64,000 nucleotides of DNA from JALOLV01 sp046295175 (lineage in GTDB: Bacteria; Bacteroidota; Bacteroidia; Cytophagales; Spirosomataceae), in the NCBI GenBank assembly GCA_046295175.1, contig JBKBNY010000008.1, forward strand, positions 62,001-126,000, written 5' to 3'. Numbering within the stretch: the stretch's first letter is position 1; every line of letters begins with the position of its first letter. The position numbers and the translations under genes were made by a program. The notes below the pieces were generated by a model that saw nothing but the letters and a program-made list of their open reading frames with translations, did not search any database and had not been told where the DNA came from. Below, in pieces: positions 59,941-64,000 of this stretch.

Positions 59941-61158
59941 ATGCTGATAACCAACATAAAAGAATTATTCGGAATCCATCCAGATTCTCGATTCTTAAAA
60001 GGCGAAAAAATGTCGATGCTGCCATCCATCCAAAACGCTTTTGTGAGAATAGAGGGAGAAAAAATTGTGGATTTTGGCAAGATGGAGGATTTGAACGATA
60101 ATCATACAGACGAATTTATTATTGATGCAGAAGACCGATTGGTGCTACCTGCTTGGTGCGATTCGCACACGCATTTGGTGTATGCGGGCAGTCGTGAAAA
60201 TGAATTTGTTGATAAAATAAAAGGCGTTAGTTACGAAGAAATTGCCCAAAAAGGTGGCGGAATTCTGAATTCGGCAAAACGTCTGGCCGAAACCGATGAA
60301 GATGAGTTATACCGCCAAGCATGGCAACGTTTAGAAGAAATCAAGGCTCTCGGTACGGGGGCAGTCGAGATTAAAAGCGGCTACGGATTGACGGTAGAAA
60401 GTGAGCTAAAAATGCTGAGAGTGATTCAAAAACTCAAACAAAATTCGGATTTACTCATCAAATCTACGCTTTTGATTCATACGTATCCGCTCGAATACCG
60501 AGAAAACCACGAGGCCTATTTAGCTATCATTTTGAATGAATTATTGCCGAAAGTAGCAGCCGAAAAGTTGGCCGATTATATTGATGTATTTTGTGAAGTA
60601 GGATTTTTTAGTCCGCAGGAAACGAATCGAATCTTGCAAGAGGCTGCTAAATATGGGCTGCGAGCTAAGGTACACGCCAATCAGTTTAATAGTGGCGGAG
60701 TCGAAGTAGCGGTTCGGAACGATGCAGTTTCGGCTGACCACCTCGAAACCATGACCGACGAAGACATCGAATTATTGAAGAATTCTGATACGATTCCGAC
60801 CTTGCTCCCATCGGCGGCGTTTTTTTTGCGAATGGCGTATCAACCCGCTCGCAAAATGATTGATGCTGGTTTGGGGGTTGCTCTCGCAAGCGATTTCAAT
60901 CCGGGGTCGTCGCCGAGCGGGAATATTCCTTTTTTGGTGGCTTTGAGTTGTATTCAACTAAAAATGACACCCGAAGAAGCCATCAATGCAGCCACCCTCA
61001 ACGGAGCTTGTGCGATGGAGTTACAAAATCAGGTAGGGAGCATCGCCCGAGGGAAATTGGCAAATCTTATCATCACAAAACCTATTCCTTCGTTGGCGTA
61101 TCTGCCGTATAGTTTTGGTAGTAATCTGATTGAAAGGGTGATTTTAAAGGGAAAATGA
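59941..61158 (+). CDS. hutI: Imidazolonepropionase
   Basis: 405 residues, amidohydrolase family. Opens the imidazolone ring to N-formimino-glutamate. The metal motif is CDSHTHLVYAGSRENEF near residue 75; other marks are GTGAVEIKSGYGLTVESELKML, KVHANQFNS and ASDFNPGSSPSGNIPF (metal-binding Asp). It overlaps hutG by 4 bp (ATGA). 100 bp separate it from hutU, and that gap carries a palindrome. Confidence 0.96.
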   Translation: MLITNIKELFGIHPDSRFLKGEKMSMLPSIQNAFVRIEGEKIVDFGKMEDLNDNHTDEFIIDAEDRLVLPAWCDSHTHLVYAGSRENEFVDKIKGVSYEEIAQKGGGILNSAKRLAETDEDELYRQAWQRLEEIKALGTGAVEIKSGYGLTVESELKMLRVIQKLKQNSDLLIKSTLLIHTYPLEYRENHEAYLAIILNELLPKVAAEKLADYIDVFCEVGFFSPQETNRILQEAAKYGLRAKVHANQFNSGGVEVAVRNDAVSADHLETMTDEDIELLKNSDTIPTLLPSAAFFLRMAYQPARKMIDAGLGVALASDFNPGSSPSGNIPFLVALSCIQLKMTPEEAINAATLNGACAMELQNQVGSIARGKLANLIITKPIPSLAYLPYSFGSNLIERVILKGK

Positions 61159-62108
61159 ACAAAATGGACCATTTTAAACAATTTACCGAAACTGACCGAG
61201 AACGATTTTTGAAGATTCGCCCAAATGAAACCAAACTGGGCGAAAAGGTTTGTATTGGTAATTTGGATGGACAATTTGTAGTCATTGGCATACCCGAAAG
61301 TATTGGAGTAAAAGCCAATAGAGGAATTGGCGGCACAGAAACACTTTGGGAGGCTTTTCTGTCGGCATTTTTGAATATTCAGAGTACAAAAAAGTTTGTA
61401 GGTAATGAGATTTCGATTTGGGGTTGGTTCGATTTTCCGCATGAAACGTCGGTCGAAGTCATAGATTTAGAAGTAAAAAATGCCATTGCGGCAATCGTAA
61501 AAAATCAGAAAATCCCGATTGTAATTGGTGGCGGACATAACAACTCCTATCCGATAATTGCTGGGGTTGCCGAAGCTCGAAAACAATCCATCAATATAAT
61601 TAATCTTGATGCTCATTCTGATTTCAGAGCAATGGAGGGGCGACACTCGGGCAATGGATTTAGGTACGCCATGCACCACCATTTTCTGGATAAATATGCC
61701 ACCGTTGGGCTACACGAAAACTACAATCCGCAGGTTATTATTGATGAATTAGGGGCAAACCCTAAGATACATTTTAGTTTTTACGAAGATATTTTCATAC
61801 GAGAATCCATAACCTTCAAAGACGCTATCAATCAAGCCATTAGCTTTACCGACGCCAAGCCAACGGGTATCGAGTTAGACTTAGATTGCATTGAAAATGT
61901 GCTTTCGAGTGCGATGACTCCCTGCGGAGTTTCGACCCTCGCAGCACGGCAATATCTTTATTTAACCACCAAATATTTACAAGTTGCTTATCTGCATATT
62001 GCAGAAGGAGCAACACAATTAGAAAACGGAGCGACCAATCTTCTGACTGGAAAATTGGTCGCTTATTTAGTAAGTGATTTTGTAAAAGGATTTGCGGGGC
62101 AAACCTGA
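61155..62108 (+). CDS. hutG: Formimidoylglutamase (arginase family)
   Basis: 317 residues. Cuts N-formimino-glutamate to glutamate and formamide, the last step of this hut route. Arginase-fold metal motifs are present in order: GGGHNNSYP, NLDAHSDFR and ELDLDCIE. The ATG overlaps the hutI stop. No formimidoyltransferase or other alternative enzyme gene is in the window. A hairpin terminator overlaps the end. Confidence 0.9.
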   Translation: MNKMDHFKQFTETDRERFLKIRPNETKLGEKVCIGNLDGQFVVIGIPESIGVKANRGIGGTETLWEAFLSAFLNIQSTKKFVGNEISIWGWFDFPHETSVEVIDLEVKNAIAAIVKNQKIPIVIGGGHNNSYPIIAGVAEARKQSINIINLDAHSDFRAMEGRHSGNGFRYAMHHHFLDKYATVGLHENYNPQVIIDELGANPKIHFSFYEDIFIRESITFKDAINQAISFTDAKPTGIELDLDCIENVLSSAMTPCGVSTLAARQYLYLTTKYLQVAYLHIAEGATQLENGATNLLTGKLVAYLVSDFVKGFAGQT

Positions 62109-62120
62109 TGATTTGCCCCG
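62095..62120. terminator. Hairpin terminator at the end of hutG
   Basis: Stem CGGGGCAAA / TTTGCCCCG with an 8-nt loop; the hutG stop codon lies in the loop. Followed by ACAGTTTTAC on the plus strand. It sits between convergent genes. Confidence 0.65.
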
Positions 62121-62126
62121 ACAGTT

Positions 62127-62957
62127 TTACTTCGTGTATATCAATATCGGAACTTTGGTCGAGTACGTTAACTCGGCAGAAGTACTCGGCAAGAAAATAG
62201 ATTCGAAGAAATCTCTCTTTCTATTAGTAAATGTAATGAGTAAATCGGTTTTTGAGTTTCGAATATACTTCGCTACTCGCTCCACAAAAGTCAAATCATA
62301 GTTGGTCTTCGTGATGTTTAGTTTTATTGTTTTGTATTCTGGTTGAGCCAAAAGAGATTTACCCGCATCTAATCCTTTAGAATTTTTAAGCATTGATTTA
62401 AAATGCAATACCTCTAAATTTAGATTGAAGGCCTTCTGAAAAGCGGTTGCTTTCTCTAACTCCCCTTTTAAATTTTCAAAATCTGACAAATATGTGGCGT
62501 TTTGGAGTTTTTTAACCCGATAATGATTGGGTACAACCAATACGGGTATCGAAGAATTATTGACAATGTAGGCCGTATGCGTTCCCATTACTTTTCTGAG
62601 AATCCCCGCTCCTCTTGTTGCAATACAGATAAAATCTATACTATTTTTTTCAGCGTACGTTATTATATCTTTTTCGGTCGAAATGACAGTATCAATCACA
62701 TATTCGACCGAAGCAAAATGACTTTTGTGCTTTTTTAAAGTTGAGTTGATGAATTTCTTCAACTCTTTCCCGAGCCTTTCAGTTTCGTTTACTTTATGCG
62801 TATCATAAATAATGTCAGACCACTTTGTGGGTCTCAGAAAATGCACTGCATGATAAAAAACCACCTCTACATTATCGAACTGCTCGGCAAGCGTTTGTGC
62901 AAAGCGAATCGCACCTTTAGAATTTGTCGAAAAATCTGTTGTTACAAGGAGTTTCAT
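62127..62957 (-). CDS. Universal stress protein, two UspA-like domains
   Basis: 276 residues from the ATG giving MKLLVTTDFSTNSKGAIRFAQ; an in-frame TTG 33 bp upstream is unlikely. The first Usp domain (1-143) ends with GTHTAYIVNNSSIPVLVVPNHY, whose nucleotide-binding glycine pattern is only partly conserved. The second half (150-276) is a weaker copy (NYDLTFVERVAKYIRNSKTDLLITF). Tandem Usp proteins of this kind are common in Bacteroidota. Role in stress tolerance is a family inference. Confidence 0.85.
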   Translation of the reverse strand: MKLLVTTDFSTNSKGAIRFAQTLAEQFDNVEVVFYHAVHFLRPTKWSDIIYDTHKVNETERLGKELKKFINSTLKKHKSHFASVEYVIDTVISTEKDIITYAEKNSIDFICIATRGAGILRKVMGTHTAYIVNNSSIPVLVVPNHYRVKKLQNATYLSDFENLKGELEKATAFQKAFNLNLEVLHFKSMLKNSKGLDAGKSLLAQPEYKTIKLNITKTNYDLTFVERVAKYIRNSKTDLLITFTNRKRDFFESIFLPSTSAELTYSTKVPILIYTK

Positions 62958-63166
62958 AGTTGTTTTTTCATTTAAGTTATGAGAAAACAAAATAACGAGG
63001 AGTTTTTAGGTAGCCGTATGATGGCTATCATGGTACATTATGAACTTCGATATAACAACCACCGAAGTAAACTTCTAAATTGGTTGAGGTGATACTATAT
63101 TTTGAGCTATTCAAAAATGATAAAAGTCAGTTTGAATCAATTTTAAGGCGAATATAAATACTCGCC

Positions 63167-64000
63167 CTAAGCCGTAACCGCCAGACTTTTTAGTTTATCT
63201 TTCAATTGCAACAATTCATCTCTAAACCTTGCCGCTTCTAAGAAATCGAGGTCTTTGGCGGCACGCTCCATCTTGCGTTGGGTTTCTTCGATAAGTTTTT
63301 CGAGCTGCGGCTTAGTCATATACCCCACAATTGGGTCGGCAGCGATATTGATTTGCTCCGATTCGATGTAATATCCTTTGGTATTCAACTTCGAGTCGGC
63401 AATCGAAGTCTGCTCCATAATCGCCTCTTTAGATTTCAGTACAGTCTTCGGCACAATGCCATTCTCTTCGTTATAAGCCATTTGTATAGCTCGGCGGCGG
63501 TTGGTTTCGTCAATCGCTTTTTGCATCGAACCCGTTATTCTATCGGCATACATCAAGACCTTTCCGTTTTCGTTACGTGCTGCACGACCGATGGTTTGGA
63601 TTAACGAACGAATATCTCGCAAGAAACCTTCTTTATCGGCATCCATGATAGCCACGAGCGAAACTTCGGGCAAATCGAGTCCTTCACGCAAAAGGTTTAC
63701 CCCCACCAAAACATCAAAAACACCCAAACGTAATTCTCGCAAAATCTCAACCCTATCGAGAGTCTTGACCTCAGAGTGGATGTATCGGCCTTTGATTCCG
63801 ACTTTATCGAGGTATTTGCTCAATTCTTCGGCCATGCGTTTGGTAAGGGTTGTTACCAAAACACGTTCTTTTTTATCTACTCTTTTATGAATTTCTTCGA
63901 GCAAATCATCAATCTGATTGATACTTGGGCGAACTTCGATTTCGGGGTCGAGAAGACCAGTTGGACGGATAATTTGTTCAACTACAACCCCATCCGTTCT
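63167..64000 (-). CDS. uvrB: Excinuclease ABC subunit UvrB, C-terminal part
   Basis: The frame runs off the window edge; codons upstream of 63904 read RTDGVVVEQIIRPTGLLDPE, as in UvrB, so the gene start is beyond 64000. Present here: the C-terminal helicase domain (VLVTTLTKRMAEELSKYL, RYIHSEVKTLDRVEILRELR, GVNLLREGLDLPEVSLVAI, QTIGRAARN, GKVLMYADRITGSM) and the UVR domain at the end (LEKLIEETQRKMERAAKDLDFLEAARFRD) that contacts UvrC. Acts in nucleotide excision repair with UvrA and UvrC. Confidence 0.96.
   Translation of the reverse strand, partial: RTDGVVVEQIIRPTGLLDPEIEVRPSINQIDDLLEEIHKRVDKKERVLVTTLTKRMAEELSKYLDKVGIKGRYIHSEVKTLDRVEILRELRLGVFDVLVGVNLLREGLDLPEVSLVAIMDADKEGFLRDIRSLIQTIGRAARNENGKVLMYADRITGSMQKAIDETNRRRAIQMAYNEENGIVPKTVLKSKEAIMEQTSIADSKLNTKGYYIESEQINIAADPIVGYMTKPQLEKLIEETQRKMERAAKDLDFLEAARFRDELLQLKDKLKSLAVTA

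Noticed and set aside
1..64000. tRNA or rRNA genes
   Set aside because: I checked the gaps by eye and saw no cloverleaf with CCA-like end or rRNA-like conserved stretch; a dedicated tRNA search would settle it.

Overview
The window looks like a piece of a Bacteroidota chromosome, most likely from the order Cytophagales; the genus cannot be fixed by eye. Reasons: a tandem array of ~800-residue FtsX/MacB-type ABC permeases, many secreted proteins and lipoproteins with short Bacteroidota-type signals, a secreted beta-propeller-like protein with a C-terminal 3-coathanger-like domain, several perfect TAnnTTTG (-7) promoter boxes, and few recognisable Shine-Dalgarno sites. I see no rRNA, tRNA, CRISPR array or intact insertion sequence.

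Layout. 1-8.2 kb: four tandem ABC permeases (the first cut by the window edge), with related palindromic repeats in two spacers. 8.2-10.2 kb: an aspartyl-protease-like lipoprotein and a class C beta-lactamase-like serine hydrolase. 10.5-18.2 kb (minus): a TetR / TolC / HlyD / RND efflux operon with a DUF1016 PDDEXK nuclease gene wedged between adaptor and pump. 18.6-23.5 kb (plus): SDR, epimerase, DUF4833 protein, pyrD, ftsY. 23.5-27.3 kb: a CobW/G3E GTPase and a divergent lipoprotein with the complete cysteine pair of formylglycine-generating enzyme, separated by a perfect 22-bp palindrome; then a decayed patch and a peptidase-S74-type protein. 27.5-43 kb: a cell-surface glycan or glycolipid region with an O-antigen ligase facing a 13.3-kb minus-strand operon of eleven intact genes plus one broken kinase gene. 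That operon includes three cobalamin-binding radical SAM paralogues, three methyltransferases, an acyltransferase, two glycosyltransferases, a sulfotransferase-like protein, a single-CxxCH lipoprotein and a nucleotidyltransferase. 43.4-46 kb: large secreted BNR/sortilin-like protein. 46.3-54.3 kb: gpmI, then dnaG transcribed behind an EcoRV-like restriction-modification pair, then nrdA. 54.3-56.5 kb: a 538-bp gap with two perfect DnaA boxes, thiamine pyrophosphokinase and a LysR regulator. 56.6-62.1 kb: hutH, hutU, hutI and hutG, covering histidine to glutamate plus formamide. 62.1-64 kb: universal stress protein and the 3' part of uvrB.

The most notable signals are: (a) the restriction enzyme, whose four catalytic residues sit exactly 17 positions after those of EcoRV and whose R-loop is largely conserved, in a compact R-M-dnaG transcription unit; (b) the translationally coupled radical-SAM/glycan operon, which does not match a pathway I know; (c) inside it, an APS-kinase-like pseudogene that still overlaps both neighbours; (d) two perfect DnaA boxes upstream of nrdA (origin or DnaA-controlled nrd promoter); (e) a lipoprotein-type formylglycine-generating enzyme; (f) several families of short palindromic dispersed repeats.
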